From Chlamydia muridarum str. Nigg (lineage in GTDB: Bacteria; Chlamydiota; Chlamydiia; Chlamydiales; Chlamydiaceae): a stretch of DNA of 64,000 bases. Location: NCBI RefSeq assembly GCF_000006685.1, contig NC_002620.2, forward strand, positions 774,588 through 838,587, in the 5' to 3' direction. Under the pieces are notes generated by a model. The model worked only from the letters and a program-made list of their open reading frames with translations. It made no database searches and was not told where the DNA came from. Below are positions 29,109 to 39,085 of the stretch, piece after piece (the first letter of the stretch is position 1; each line of letters starts with the position of its first letter). A program made the translations under genes and the position numbers.

Positions 29109-30287
29109 ATGGAAAATAGAACAGAAATGTCCCAATTGCGAGCATCGAAAAAAGATTCTAAGATTTCGCATGTCCTACTCATGGCCATTAAGCTTTATTT
29201 GGAAAGCGGTCAGCCCGTAGGATCGAAACTTCTTAAAGAAACTTATTGTTCCGATCTAAGTTCGGCAACGATACGGAATTACTTTGCTCAACTGGAAACA
29301 GACGGTTTTTTACGAAAAAACCATATCTCTGGAGGAAGAATTCCTACAGATCTGGCTTTCCGCTACTATGCAGATCATTGTTCTCCTGTTCTTGAACAAG
29401 AAGAAATCTCAATCATTCAACAAAAACTGAAAGAGCTTCCAGAATACAGCAAAAATATTGTGAAAGATCTACAGAAAGCTTCGGAAATCCTTTCTGAGAT
29501 TTTACAACTACCTGTTTGTTTCTCCTCTCCTCGTTTTGAAAGCGATTCTGTAACCAATATTCAACTAGTGTCTATAGATGACCTACGAGTCGTTTTTGTA
29601 CTCTCAACAGAGTTTGGGCAACTTTTCACGGATGTTCTTTGGCTCCCAGAACAACTTCCCGAAAACTCTTTGAAAAGAATCGAAAGCTTTCTACAAAATT
29701 ATTTACGAAAGCATCCCTCCAGTGTCCCTCTTTCTCAAAAAGAGGAAGATTTAGGTATGACCCTATATAACGAAGTTGTAGTCCGATACCTCACTCGTTA
29801 TTGCCATTTCAGTGAAGAAGATCTTTACCAAACAGGACTATCTAGATTACTCAAATACGAGGTCTTTAAAGATCCTGAAACACTCGCTCAGGGGCTTTCT
29901 TTCTTTGAAAACCGTAAACACATGTGTCAGCTTTTAAATTCTCATTTACATAAAAAAGCTCCCACTACGTTTATTGGCCGAGAACTCTCTGATATTGTTG
30001 GGAATGCAGACCCTTCATGTGCAGTAATTACCGTGCCTTACTACATGGACCGCACTCCTTTGGGAGCATTCGGTGTACTAGGTCCTATGAACCTCCCTTA
30101 TCAACAGGTGTTTGGCACACTTTCTTTATTCACAGAACGACTAAAAACGATTTTAACTCAAAGTTTTTACAAATTTAAATTATCTTTCAGGAGACCTTGT
30201 CCGACCGACCCTAGATGTTCACAAAAACCAGCAGAGTTGACTCGACGTTCTTCTATAAAATTATTACCAGCTAAGGAATTAACATGA
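29109..30287 (+). CDS. hrcA: Heat-inducible transcription repressor HrcA
   Basis: 392 residues. An N-terminal winged helix ([41 protein letters not shown]) binds CIRCE. A GAF-like middle region follows. The C-terminal region includes a family motif near [13 protein letters not shown] and ends in a basic tail of about 40 residues that most bacterial HrcA proteins lack. The tail is known in Chlamydia to affect repression. The start at 29109 gives almost no leader; MSQLRASKK at 29127 is an alternative. The stop overlaps the grpE start (ATGA). Confidence 0.95.
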   Translation: MENRTEMSQLRASKKDSKISHVLLMAIKLYLESGQPVGSKLLKETYCSDLSSATIRNYFAQLETDGFLRKNHISGGRIPTDLAFRYYADHCSPVLEQEEISIIQQKLKELPEYSKNIVKDLQKASEILSEILQLPVCFSSPRFESDSVTNIQLVSIDDLRVVFVLSTEFGQLFTDVLWLPEQLPENSLKRIESFLQNYLRKHPSSVPLSQKEEDLGMTLYNEVVVRYLTRYCHFSEEDLYQTGLSRLLKYEVFKDPETLAQGLSFFENRKHMCQLLNSHLHKKAPTTFIGRELSDIVGNADPSCAVITVPYYMDRTPLGAFGVLGPMNLPYQQVFGTLSLFTERLKTILTQSFYKFKLSFRRPCPTDPRCSQKPAELTRRSSIKLLPAKELT

Positions 30288-30856
30288 CAGAAACCCCCAA
30301 TACCTCGTCAGAAGAAATTCAGACTAGCGAGCCTTCGTCTGATAACGAACTCCAAACGCTTCAACAAGAGAACGCTAATTTAAAAGCCGAACTGAAAGAA
30401 AAAAATGACCGTTATCTTATGGCCCTTGCTGAAGCGGAAAATTCAAGAAAACGTCTACAGAAAGAACGTACAGAAATGATGCAATATGCTGTAGAAAATG
30501 CTCTTTTGGATTTCCTCCCTCCAATGGAAAGTATGGAAAAAGCCTTGGGGTTCGCTTCTCAAACCTCTGATGAAGTGAAAAATTGGGCCATAGGGTTCCA
30601 AATGATCTTACAACAATTTAAACAAGTATTCGAAGATAAGGGTGTTGTCGAATACTCTTCAAAAGGAGAATTATTCAACCCTTATCTGCATGAAGCTGTA
30701 GAAATCGAAGAAACCACAGATATTCCGGAAGGGACTATCTTGGAGGAATTTACAAAAGGTTATAAGATAGGAGACCGTCCTATTCGTGTAGCTAAAGTGA
30801 AAGTAGCTAAATTTCCTACTAAAGGAAATAACGACAGTAACGAAGAAAAAGAATAA
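30284..30856 (+). CDS. grpE: Nucleotide exchange factor GrpE
   Basis: 190 residues. A disordered acidic N-terminus and a long coiled coil (about 22-65, with [17 protein letters not shown] then [10 protein letters not shown]) precede the GrpE head: [41 protein letters not shown] and the C-terminal block [12 protein letters not shown]. GrpE releases ADP from DnaK in the cytosol. It overlaps hrcA by 4 bases and precedes dnaK by 25 bases. Confidence 0.96.
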   Translation: MTETPNTSSEEIQTSEPSSDNELQTLQQENANLKAELKEKNDRYLMALAEAENSRKRLQKERTEMMQYAVENALLDFLPPMESMEKALGFASQTSDEVKNWAIGFQMILQQFKQVFEDKGVVEYSSKGELFNPYLHEAVEIEETTDIPEGTILEEFTKGYKIGDRPIRVAKVKVAKFPTKGNNDSNEEKE

Positions 30857-30881
30857 TTATCCTAGAAATTAGGTGTTCAAT

Positions 30882-32849
30882 ATGAGCGAAAAAAGAAAGT
30901 CTAACAAAATCATTGGTATCGACCTAGGGACGACTAACTCTTGCGTCTCTGTAATGGAAGGTGGCCAACCTAAAGTTATTGCCTCCTCTGAGGGGACTCG
31001 CACTACTCCTTCTATCGTTGCTTTTAAAGGTAGCGAAACTCTCGTGGGGATCCCTGCAAAACGTCAAGCAGTAACGAACCCAGAAAAAACATTAGCTTCT
31101 ACTAAACGATTCATTGGCAGAAAATTCTCTGAAGTCGAATCTGAAATCAAAACAGTTCCCTATAAAGTAGCTCCTAACTCCAAAGGAGACGCTGTTTTTG
31201 AAGTAGAAAACAAGCTGTACACTCCAGAAGAAATTGGAGCTCAAATCCTCATGAAAATGAAGGAAACAGCAGAAGCTTATCTTGGAGAGACTGTAACTGA
31301 AGCTGTCATCACTGTACCTGCTTATTTTAACGACTCTCAAAGAGCCTCTACAAAAGATGCTGGACGCATTGCAGGACTCGATGTTAAACGCATTATTCCT
31401 GAGCCAACAGCTGCTGCTCTTGCTTATGGTATTGACAAAGAGGGAGATAAAAAAATTGCCGTCTTTGACTTGGGAGGAGGAACTTTCGATATCTCTATCT
31501 TAGAAATTGGTGATGGAGTCTTTGAAGTTCTCTCAACAAATGGTGACACTCACTTGGGTGGAGATGATTTCGATGAAGTAATCATCAACTGGATGTTAGG
31601 TGAATTCAAAAAACAAGAAGGCATTGATCTAAGCAAAGACAACATGGCTTTGCAAAGATTAAAAGATGCTGCTGAAAAAGCAAAAATCGAATTATCCGGT
31701 GTATCTTCTACAGAAATCAATCAGCCATTCATCACAATTGATGCTAATGGTCCTAAACACTTAGCTTTGACTCTAACTCGTGCTCAATTCGAGCATCTAG
31801 CTTCTTCTCTCATTGAGCGAACAAAACAGCCTTGTGCTCAAGCTTTGAAAGATGCTAAGTTGTCCGCATCTGATATCGATGATGTTCTTCTTGTTGGAGG
31901 AATGTCTAGAATGCCTGCAGTACAAGCAGTTGTAAAAGAGATTTTTGGTAAGGAGCCTAATAAAGGCGTCAATCCAGATGAAGTAGTGGCAATTGGAGCA
32001 GCCATTCAAGGAGGAGTTCTTGGTGGAGAAGTGAAAGATGTTCTTCTGCTTGATGTCATTCCCCTCTCCTTAGGAATTGAAACTCTAGGAGGAGTCATGA
32101 CTCCCCTCGTAGAGAGAAACACAACGATCCCTACGCAGAAAAAACAAATTTTCTCTACAGCAGCTGACAACCAGCCAGCAGTAACTATTGTTGTGCTTCA
32201 AGGTGAGCGGCCTATGGCTAAAGACAATAAGGAAATTGGACGTTTTGATCTAACAGACATTCCTCCAGCTCCTCGTGGCCATCCTCAAATTGAAGTAACC
32301 TTCGATATTGATGCTAACGGAATCTTACATGTATCTGCTAAGGATGCTGCTAGTGGACGTGAACAGAAAATCCGTATTGAAGCAAGCTCCGGATTAAAAG
32401 AAGAAGAAATTCAACAAATGATCCGAGATGCTGAACTCAATAAGGAAGAAGATAAGAAACGCAGAGAAGCTTCGGATATCAAAAATGAAGCCGATGGAAT
32501 GATCTTTAGAGCAGAAAAAGCGATTAAAGACTACCAAGATAAAATTCCTGCAGATCTTGTTAAAGAAATTGAAGAGCAAATTGAGAAAGTACGTCAAGCT
32601 GTAAAAGAAGATGCTTCAACAACAGCTATTAAAGCAGCTTCTGATGAACTAAGTGCTCGCATGCAAAAAATCGGGGAAGCTATGCAGGCTCAATCAGCCT
32701 CTGCTGCAAATGCTCAGGGAGGGCCAAATATTAACTCCGAGGATCTGAAAAAACATAGTTTCAGCACGCGACCTCCTGCAGGAGACAACTCGTCTTCTAC
32801 AGATAACATTGAAGACGCAGATGTTGAAATTGTTGATAAACCTGAATAA
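30882..32849 (+). CDS. dnaK: Chaperone DnaK (Hsp70)
   Basis: 655 residues from ATG 30882 (MSEKRKSNK); a GTG three codons upstream is less likely. The ATPase domain has [13 protein letters not shown] near the start, [13 protein letters not shown], and [10 protein letters not shown]. The linker [15 protein letters not shown] leads to the peptide-binding beta domain ([18 protein letters not shown]) and a helical lid. The tail ends [14 protein letters not shown] rather than the exact EEVKD-type end. It folds and protects proteins with DnaJ and GrpE. It is the last gene of the CIRCE operon. Confidence 0.97.
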   Translation: MSEKRKSNKIIGIDLGTTNSCVSVMEGGQPKVIASSEGTRTTPSIVAFKGSETLVGIPAKRQAVTNPEKTLASTKRFIGRKFSEVESEIKTVPYKVAPNSKGDAVFEVENKLYTPEEIGAQILMKMKETAEAYLGETVTEAVITVPAYFNDSQRASTKDAGRIAGLDVKRIIPEPTAAALAYGIDKEGDKKIAVFDLGGGTFDISILEIGDGVFEVLSTNGDTHLGGDDFDEVIINWMLGEFKKQEGIDLSKDNMALQRLKDAAEKAKIELSGVSSTEINQPFITIDANGPKHLALTLTRAQFEHLASSLIERTKQPCAQALKDAKLSASDIDDVLLVGGMSRMPAVQAVVKEIFGKEPNKGVNPDEVVAIGAAIQGGVLGGEVKDVLLLDVIPLSLGIETLGGVMTPLVERNTTIPTQKKQIFSTAADNQPAVTIVVLQGERPMAKDNKEIGRFDLTDIPPAPRGHPQIEVTFDIDANGILHVSAKDAASGREQKIRIEASSGLKEEEIQQMIRDAELNKEEDKKRREASDIKNEADGMIFRAEKAIKDYQDKIPADLVKEIEEQIEKVRQAVKEDASTTAIKAASDELSARMQKIGEAMQAQSASAANAQGGPNINSEDLKKHSFSTRPPAGDNSSSTDNIEDADVEIVDKPE

Positions 32850-32872
32850 TATTCCGTTTTTATCTTCCTAAA

Positions 32873-32905
32873 CAATAGCCCCCTCTTAAGGGGGCTATTG
32901 CCTTT
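32873..32905 (+). terminator. Intrinsic terminator of the hrcA-grpE-dnaK operon
   Basis: A perfect 12-bp stem CAATAGCCCCCT (32873-32884) pairs with 32889-32900 around a 4-base loop, followed by CCTTTTCC. It lies 23 bases after the dnaK stop. Confidence 0.88.
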
Positions 32906-33046
32906 TCCTCATCTAAAAAAATCTTATTTTTTTTTAAATTCTCCGCTACGCTTCTTTCTTAAGAGTAATTAATCCCTTTGTTCATGTATGCTAAATGGTA
33001 CGTGTCTTGACTGTTATAGCATAAACGTTCCTTCTAAAAGGCGTTG

Positions 33047-33134
33047 TATAATTAAAAACCGACTGCCCTAATACCTCTAGCTTCAAGATGCAAAACATTT
33101 TTAGAGGTTTGAGAAGCAAGACTGTACAGGCAGT
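33047..33134 (+). promoter_or_regulatory. -10 box and structured 5' leader of rnr
   Basis: The dnaK-rnr gap (32850-33157) holds the dnaK terminator and this element. TATAAT at 33047-33052 has no good -35. After the expected start near 33059 come nested stems: ACTGCC (33062-33067) with GGCAGT (33129-33134), and inside it ACCTCTA (33073-33079) with TAGAGGT (33102-33108). GCTTC (33080-33084) could also pair with GAAGC (33113-33117), giving an H-type pseudoknot. This was found by eye and is untested. Confidence 0.4.
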
Positions 33135-33157
33135 ACGACAGCAATGGAGTTTAGCTT

Positions 33158-35236
33158 GTGGGAAAAGCTAAAAACAAAAAGAAAGTTCTAAAAAATAAAC
33201 AGCAGGTTCTGGTTCCTGGTATTTTATTCGTTCATCCTAAAAAAGGGTTCGGATTCGTTTCTCCAGATCAACCAGATCTATACCCCTTTGATATTTTTGT
33301 CCCGGCCAGTGATTTAAAAGGCGCTTTAGATGGGGATCATGTTCTTGTTGCTCTCCCCTTCTCCCAGCGTGGAGGGGAAAAAAGAAAAGGAGTGATTCAT
33401 AAAGTTCTTTCTCGTGGGAAAACTGTCTTAGTAGGAACTATCATCTCCCTTATCAGCCCAACCTTGGCAATGGTTTGTGTTAATGCTATCAGTCCCGAAG
33501 TTCCTTTAAAAGCAGAGCTTCTTCCTAAAAGGACATATAAGATCGGAGATCGTCTATTACTCAAAACTCCCGGATGGAAAGAAAATTACCCAAGTAAAGA
33601 GCCTCCTCCCCTAGCTATGTTAGAATTCATGGGGAATATCTCTAATGCAAAAACAGATTTTCCTGTCATTAAGGCTGAATTTTCCATTACAGAAGAGTTC
33701 CCTGAAGCTGTTGTTCAAGAAGCTAGTCAGTTCTTGCAAAAACACGTTACACAAGCTTTACACTCCAGAAAAGATCTTCGCGATCTTTTATGCTTTACCA
33801 TAGACTCTGCTTCGGCTAAAGACTTCGATGATGCCGTTTCGCTAACTTATGATCATGAAGGGAATTATATTTTAGGCGTTCATATCGCTGATGTTTCTCA
33901 CTATGTTACTCCGAATTCGGCCCTAGATCAAGAGGCTGCTAAACGATGCAATTCCATCTATTTCCCAGGGAAAGTAATTCCTATGCTTCCCTCAGCTCTT
34001 TCTGATAATTTGTGCAGTTTAAAACCCAATGTGGATCGTCTAGCGGTGTCCGTGTTTATGACTTTTTCCAAGGAAGGGTTCCTCTCAGATTACAGAATTT
34101 TGCGTAGTGTTATCCGCAGTAAATACCGAATGACTTACGATGAAGTAGATGAAATTATCGAGAAGAAATTAGCTCACCCTATTTCTAAAACCATTTTAGA
34201 GATGGCTGAGCTGAGCCGTATTTTTTCCGATATCCGCGAACAACGTGGCTGCACACGTCTCGTGCTTCCCTCTTTCACAATGTCTCTTGATAATTTACAA
34301 GAACCTGTAGCCCTTGTCGAAAACAAACAAACTGCTGCCCATAAACTCATTGAAGAATTTATGCTGAAAGCTAATGAGGTGATCGCTTATCACATTTCTC
34401 ATCAGGGAATCACTATGCCTTTCCGCATACATGAGCCCCCGAATGAAGAGAATCTTCTTCTTTTTAGAGAAACTGCGAAAGCTATGGGCTTCACTATCAC
34501 ACAAACTCCTACACAAGAGCCCGATTACCAATATTTGTTACAAGAAACCTCTGCTGGACACCCTCTGGAGCCTATTCTTCATTCCCAGTTTGTGCGCAGC
34601 ATGAAGACCGCTTCTTATTCTACAGAAAACAAAGGTCATTATGGTCTTTGTTTGGATTACTATACGCATTTTACTAGCCCGATTCGTCGATATGTGGATC
34701 TTATTGTTCACAGGCTTCTTTTCCATCCGCTTTCTGTAGAAGAAGGACATCTTGAACAAATTGTTCGAGCCTGTTCATCTCAGGAACGTGTTGCAGCAAA
34801 AGCTGAAGGAGCTTTTATAAATATAAAAAAAGCTCGCTTTTTGAAAAAATTCCTTGATGAGCAGCCTGCAACACTTTACAAAGCTTTCATCATTACAGTA
34901 TCTCCGGAAGGGCTCTCTTTCGTTCTTCCTGAATTGTGTCATGAAGGGTTCATCCCCGCTGCTAAGCTTCCCAAGAAATATGTCATAAAAACAAAGCTTG
35001 GATTGGAAGAGCTTCCTGAACATTTGCTCCCAGGAATACCTATTTCGGTACAACTTGCTTCCGTTACCTTACTTACACAGGCTATTGAATGGACTTTGAT
35101 TGAATCTAAAGAGAGAAGCTCCTCGAAAAAAAAGAAAGCAAAAGCAAAATCCAATGCAACGCAAGTGAAGAAAAAGAGTTCTTCTAAAAAGAAGAAAGCG
35201 GTCTCCAAAGCTAAAAAAAATCGAGGAGGAAAATAG
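33158..35236 (+). CDS. rnr: Ribonuclease R (VacB)
   Basis: 692 residues from a GTG start at 33158 with TGGAG 8 bases upstream. An N-terminal cold-shock-like domain (FVHPKKGFGFVSPD) is followed by the RNB catalytic domain with DSASAKDFDDAVSL (metal-binding Asp cluster) and later GLCLDYYTHFTSPIRRYVDLIVHRLL. A C-terminal S1 region precedes a Lys-rich tail (KKKKAKAKS and SSKKKKA runs). It degrades structured RNA 3' to 5'. It is shorter than E. coli RNase R (813) and lacks the long N-terminal helix-turn-helix part. Confidence 0.94.
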   Translation: MGKAKNKKKVLKNKQQVLVPGILFVHPKKGFGFVSPDQPDLYPFDIFVPASDLKGALDGDHVLVALPFSQRGGEKRKGVIHKVLSRGKTVLVGTIISLISPTLAMVCVNAISPEVPLKAELLPKRTYKIGDRLLLKTPGWKENYPSKEPPPLAMLEFMGNISNAKTDFPVIKAEFSITEEFPEAVVQEASQFLQKHVTQALHSRKDLRDLLCFTIDSASAKDFDDAVSLTYDHEGNYILGVHIADVSHYVTPNSALDQEAAKRCNSIYFPGKVIPMLPSALSDNLCSLKPNVDRLAVSVFMTFSKEGFLSDYRILRSVIRSKYRMTYDEVDEIIEKKLAHPISKTILEMAELSRIFSDIREQRGCTRLVLPSFTMSLDNLQEPVALVENKQTAAHKLIEEFMLKANEVIAYHISHQGITMPFRIHEPPNEENLLLFRETAKAMGFTITQTPTQEPDYQYLLQETSAGHPLEPILHSQFVRSMKTASYSTENKGHYGLCLDYYTHFTSPIRRYVDLIVHRLLFHPLSVEEGHLEQIVRACSSQERVAAKAEGAFINIKKARFLKKFLDEQPATLYKAFIITVSPEGLSFVLPELCHEGFIPAAKLPKKYVIKTKLGLEELPEHLLPGIPISVQLASVTLLTQAIEWTLIESKERSSSKKKKAKAKSNATQVKKKSSSKKKKAVSKAKKNRGGK

Positions 35237-35488
35237 CCCTATTACTCCCTCTCTTTCAAGAAATTCTTTACAAGATTGACTTTCTTCTTTTGAAAAAGGT
35301 TTTCTTAAACAAAACGTGCTTTACTTCTTGCAGAAAAAGCGGTAAACTTGCCGTTTCGTCTGGGCAGACTCATTCGCGTCTTTTTTCAAAATCCTTCTTT
35401 TAGGAAGTTTTTTGGAATCGCATCCAGATTTTCAGGATTAGAGGCTGACTGACACTACAAGCTCATATCAAGGTAAGGAAAGATTTCC

Positions 35489-36253
35489 ATGCATGACGCC
35501 CTCCAAAGTATTTTGGCTATCCAAGAGCTCGATATTAAGATGATTCGTTTAATGCGAGTCAAAAAAGAACATCAAAATGAGCTCGCTAAAATTCAAGCTT
35601 TGAAAACGGATATCCGTTACAAGGTAGAAGAGAAAGAACAAGAAATGGAGAAGCTGAAAGATCAGATCAAAGCTGGAGAAAAACGCATTCAAGAAATTTC
35701 TGATCAGATCAACAAATTAGAAAATCAGCAAGCTGCTGTAAAGAAAATGGATGAGTTTAATGCTCTAACTCAAGAAATGACTGCAGCAAATAAGGAACGC
35801 CGAACTTTAGAACAGCAACTCAGTGATCTGATGGATAAGCAAGCTAGCGGCGAAGATCTTCTCATCTCCTTGAAAGAAAGTCTATCTTCTACAGAAAGTA
35901 GTAGCAGTGCAATCGAAGAAGAAATCCGAGAAAATATTCGAAAGATTAATGAAGAGGGTCGTTCTTTATTAAGTCAAAGAACTCAGCTAAAAGAAGCCAC
36001 GGATCCAGAGTTATTCAGCGTTTATGAACGGCTTCTTAACAATAAAAAAGACCGCGTTGTTGTCCCGATCGAAAACCGTGTTTGCAGTGGCTGTCATATA
36101 GCACTTACCCCTCAACATGAAAATCTAGTACGTAAACAAGACCATTTAGTATTTTGCGAACATTGTTCAAGGATCCTTTACTGGCAAGAACTGCAAGCTA
36201 CATCGGCAGAGGGATCCACTACAAAACGTCGTCGTCGTCGTACTGCAGTGTAA
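35489..36253 (+). CDS. Coiled-coil and zinc-ribbon protein (CT398 orthologue)
   Basis: 254 residues. Residues about 10-180 are a long antiparallel-type coiled coil rich in Glu, Lys and Gln. Then comes a zinc ribbon: CSGCH, 20-odd residues, CEHC. The C-terminus is basic (KRRRRRTAV). It belongs to the family of coiled-coil zinc-ribbon proteins (DUF164-like). The chlamydial orthologue has been studied structurally and linked to type III secretion components and sigma54, as I recall. The ATG follows AAGGAAAG. The 252-base gap before it holds no feature I can support. Confidence 0.85.
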   Translation: MHDALQSILAIQELDIKMIRLMRVKKEHQNELAKIQALKTDIRYKVEEKEQEMEKLKDQIKAGEKRIQEISDQINKLENQQAAVKKMDEFNALTQEMTAANKERRTLEQQLSDLMDKQASGEDLLISLKESLSSTESSSSAIEEEIRENIRKINEEGRSLLSQRTQLKEATDPELFSVYERLLNNKKDRVVVPIENRVCSGCHIALTPQHENLVRKQDHLVFCEHCSRILYWQELQATSAEGSTTKRRRRRTAV

Positions 36254-36260
36254 CGAATTA

Positions 36261-36664
36261 ATCGGAAGGGTAAGGCAACCGCTGAGCCAGTTTTAGAAAA
36301 ACTGCGTATCAGAGGAAAGTCCGGACTTCGTAAGAAAAGATGCTGGAGAAATTCCAGGGGCCGTAAGGCTACGGAAAGTGCAACAGAAAACATTCCGCTA
36401 TAAATGATATCATTTATAGACAGGCTGAAAAATCCTACTTTAGGAGTAGGAGCTGCTAGGGAGACCTGGTAGACTTGTAAACCCCATCTGAAGCAAGAGA
36501 AAAAGTTATTTGTCTCTGCAAAATCCTTTCTAATGAAAGGCATAAACTTTTTCATAATCGCTTGAGGAGTACAGTAATGTGCTCCCTAGATGAATGGTTG
36601 CCCACAAGTAAGAATTTCTTATTCGTACTTGTTGACAGAATCCGGCTTACTCGCTCTTCCGAGC
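36261..36664 (+). ncRNA. rnpB: RNase P RNA component
   Basis: The universal P4-side block AGAGGAAAGTCCGG is at 36311-36324, and its 3' partner ACAGAATCCGGCTTAC is near 36635-36650. The ends pair as helix P1: TCGGAAG (36262-36268) with CTTCCGA (36656-36662). A run of six Ts at 36665-36670 ends transcription. At about 400 nt it has the usual bacterial A-type length. It is the catalytic RNA for tRNA 5' maturation. It starts 8 bases after CT398 and converges with kdsD. Confidence 0.93.
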
Positions 36665-36673
36665 TTTTTTCAA

Positions 36674-37660
36674 CTATAATAATCCCGCTCGTGCTAGCGT
36701 ATGCATATGTAATAGCCCAACAATAAAACGTTGGTGTTGAGCATCTACTACAGGAAGCACAGTCACCGGATTGCCAGATTCCATCATTTCTAACCCTAAT
36801 AACACATCAGAGTCTTCAGAAATTACTTTAGGCTTTCTTGTCATAACCTGCTCTAATGGACATTCCAAGATAGCACCGCCACATTCAGAAAGCCCCCGTC
36901 GTAAATCTCCATCAGTGAATATCCCTAACAATTCGAATTGCTCATTCACTACACAAACACATCCATACCCATATGAAGAAAGTACAGTAAGAGCCTCGGA
37001 CACAGTGATTGAAGGAGAACAAAAAGGCACTTCCGTCCTTGGAGAAAGATAATCTCTAACTTTCCCATTAGCTTTTAAACCTATCTGTCCACTGGGATGA
37101 TTCTTCCCATAATCTGACAAAGAGATCTTGCGACAACGTAAAACTGTCATCGCTAAAAGATCGGAAAAGAGCAACTGACATGTAGTTGACGTTGTAGGAA
37201 TAAGGTTAAAAGGATCTAGCTCTTCTAGCTTAGGCAACATCACAACAAAATCGGAAAAAACAGCTAAACTAGAACAAGGAGAAGAAGTGATCCCAACTAG
37301 AAAAACTTGTCGATTTTTTAAATGTGGAATCCATTCTAAAATCTCTCTGGTCTCCCCACTATTCGAAAATAGACAAACAATATCCCCTGAAGAAACAACG
37401 CCTAAATCCCCGTGAAGAAGATCACCTGAAAGAAAAAAAGCCTTCTCTCCAAATGATTGCATCGTGGCAACTAATTTACGCGCAATACAACCACTTTTCC
37501 CTATTCCAGAAAAAAATACCGCTCCCTGATGACAAAGCAATCTTTCTGTAAGTTGGCGAACAACATCACAATGAAAGTTGGCGAAGTACCGCGAAATAAC
37601 CTGCTTTTGCTTATGAAAAATATCTAAACAAAGGTCTTCTGCAACATCAGGCACGTACAT
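36674..37660 (-). CDS. kdsD: D-arabinose-5-phosphate isomerase (KpsF/GutQ family)
   Basis: 328 residues. The SIS sugar-isomerase domain (about 35-170) has SGIGKSGCIARKL, GDLLHGDLGVV and LFSNSGETREI. Two CBS domains follow (about 205-325; EVPFCSPSITVSEAL, GIFTDGDLRRGL). It converts ribulose-5-phosphate to arabinose-5-phosphate, the first step of KDO synthesis for lipooligosaccharide. It is often annotated kpsF or gutQ. The stop lies 3 bases from the rnpB T-run. The E2 gene lies 28 bases upstream on the same strand. Confidence 0.92.
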   Translation of the reverse strand: MYVPDVAEDLCLDIFHKQKQVISRYFANFHCDVVRQLTERLLCHQGAVFFSGIGKSGCIARKLVATMQSFGEKAFFLSGDLLHGDLGVVSSGDIVCLFSNSGETREILEWIPHLKNRQVFLVGITSSPCSSLAVFSDFVVMLPKLEELDPFNLIPTTSTTCQLLFSDLLAMTVLRCRKISLSDYGKNHPSGQIGLKANGKVRDYLSPRTEVPFCSPSITVSEALTVLSSYGYGCVCVVNEQFELLGIFTDGDLRRGLSECGGAILECPLEQVMTRKPKVISEDSDVLLGLEMMESGNPVTVLPVVDAQHQRFIVGLLHMHTLARAGLL

Positions 37661-37688
37661 GAATTCGCCCGCCTATTAAAAATCTTTT

Positions 37689-38855
37689 TTAGCTCATCGT
37701 AACAGACTCTAAACGATTTTTCAAAGCGGTTAAAAATTCTCCGCCGTAAATCCCATCTAAAACTCGATGATCAAATGTCAAAGTAACATACATCATTTTT
37801 CTAATAGCCAACGAATCATCCTCTCTCACAACAACACGTTTTTGGATGGTTCCTATTCCTAAGATCGCCACTTCTGGATAACGGATAATTGGCATACCAA
37901 TAAGAGCTCCTGTCATACCAAAGTTAGTTAGGGTGACACTCCCTCCTTTAGCTTCTGAAGCATCTAACTTACTAGCTCGAGCCCTAGAAGAGAGATCAGC
38001 AAGGGCTTTGGCGATACTCACTAATCCTCTATCCTGACAATTATGAATGACAGGCACAACCACGCCTTCTTTATTTAAATTTACAGCTACACCTACATTC
38101 ACAGCTTTCTTTAAAACAATCGTATCTCCATCTAAAGATCCATTGAGCAAGGGAAATTGTTCCAAAGACTTGGCTAAGCATTGTATAATGAAGCTTGTAA
38201 TTGTAAGCTTAACTCCATGAGCGGCCGCAAAACGCTCCCGTTCTAAAGAGATAAGATTCATTAAATCTGTTACATCCACATCAACAACTAAAGAGGCATG
38301 CGGAACCTCTTCCGAGGACTGTCGCAAAGAAGAAGCGATAGCCCGACGCAAGGGAGACATAGGGATTCTATTTTCTTCCTTAGAACAGATTGGAGCTCTA
38401 GCCTCTCTTTTATCAGAAAGATAACGTTCTACATCTTTTCGAGTAATTCGACTATTCTCTCCCGTACCAGAAATCTTTTGCAATTCTTGGAGATCTAGTC
38501 CTTCTCTTTGCACGATTCCTAGAACTGCGGGAGATAACCACTGATTCTCTCTGTTTACAAGAGATTCTTCCTTAATAGGACTTTCTTCTACGGAAGTGGG
38601 TACCGATGTATCTACAGGTGAAATTTCTCGCAAACGCGCTAAAACATCTCCAGGGGAAACCTCCTCCCCTTCTTGAACTAAACACTCTTCTAAAACACCT
38701 GCTTGCGAAGGAGATAACTCCGTTGCAATCTTATCTGTTGAGACCTCGATCAATGGCTCATCTTTCTGAATAGAATCCCCGACCTGTTTCAACCATCGGA
38801 CAACTATACCCCCAGATGCGGTCTCCCCTATTTTTGGAAATCGAAACTCAAACAT
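37689..38855 (-). CDS. Lipoyl-dependent acyltransferase (E2) of a 2-oxoacid dehydrogenase complex (CT400 orthologue)
   Basis: 388 residues from ATG 38855 (MFEFRFPKIGE), with AAGGGGATTC upstream; an upstream GTG frame extension was rejected. Domains: lipoyl (1-75) with lipoyl-lysine Lys42 in VSTDKIA; peripheral subunit-binding (about 118-155, LSPAVLGIVQREG); acyltransferase (about 170-388) with DHRVLDG, His363 and Asp367. C. trachomatis has a separate pdhABC locus, so this second E2 is often called bkdC, for branched-chain or 2-oxoacid substrates. E1 and E3 genes are not nearby. Confidence 0.88.
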   Translation of the reverse strand: MFEFRFPKIGETASGGIVVRWLKQVGDSIQKDEPLIEVSTDKIATELSPSQAGVLEECLVQEGEEVSPGDVLARLREISPVDTSVPTSVEESPIKEESLVNRENQWLSPAVLGIVQREGLDLQELQKISGTGENSRITRKDVERYLSDKREARAPICSKEENRIPMSPLRRAIASSLRQSSEEVPHASLVVDVDVTDLMNLISLERERFAAAHGVKLTITSFIIQCLAKSLEQFPLLNGSLDGDTIVLKKAVNVGVAVNLNKEGVVVPVIHNCQDRGLVSIAKALADLSSRARASKLDASEAKGGSVTLTNFGMTGALIGMPIIRYPEVAILGIGTIQKRVVVREDDSLAIRKMMYVTLTFDHRVLDGIYGGEFLTALKNRLESVTMS

Positions 38856-39040
38856 GAATCCCCTTATCTCTGAACTAGTAAACGTTTTAGTGTTTTTCAA
38901 CTCAACATGAAGTGAAGGCAATATCTTTTTACAGATAAGAAACGATCTCTTGAAGATCTAATGGCCCATAAGACGTTAAAATATTTCTCATGTTACACTA
39001 AACACTTTTTGAAGCTACAGAAAAGAATTCAGGGAATCTT

Positions 39041-39074
39041 AAAAAGAAAACGAAGAGAGTTTTCTCTCTTCGTT
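39041..39074 (-). terminator. Terminator after gltT
   Basis: A perfect 11-bp stem AACGAAGAGAG (39049-39059) pairs with 39064-39074 around four Ts. On the minus strand it is followed by TTCTTTTT. It lies 11 bases after the gltT stop. Confidence 0.88.
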
Positions 39075-39085
39075 AAAAACGTCTT

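Noticed and set aside
31092..32597. Minus-strand ORFs opposite dnaK (60-80 codons each)
   Set aside because: Antisense frames in a conserved gene; Ser/Phe-rich composition typical of shadows, with no start signals.
35237..35488. Possible promoter TTGACT near 35276 for CT398
   Set aside because: No -10 hexamer at acceptable spacing; the hairpin GTCTG/CAGAC nearby is too short to call.
36178..36555. Minus-strand ORF of 125 codons
   Set aside because: It lies across the RNase P RNA and the Arg-codon repeat at the end of CT398, has no ribosome site and no recognisable protein features.
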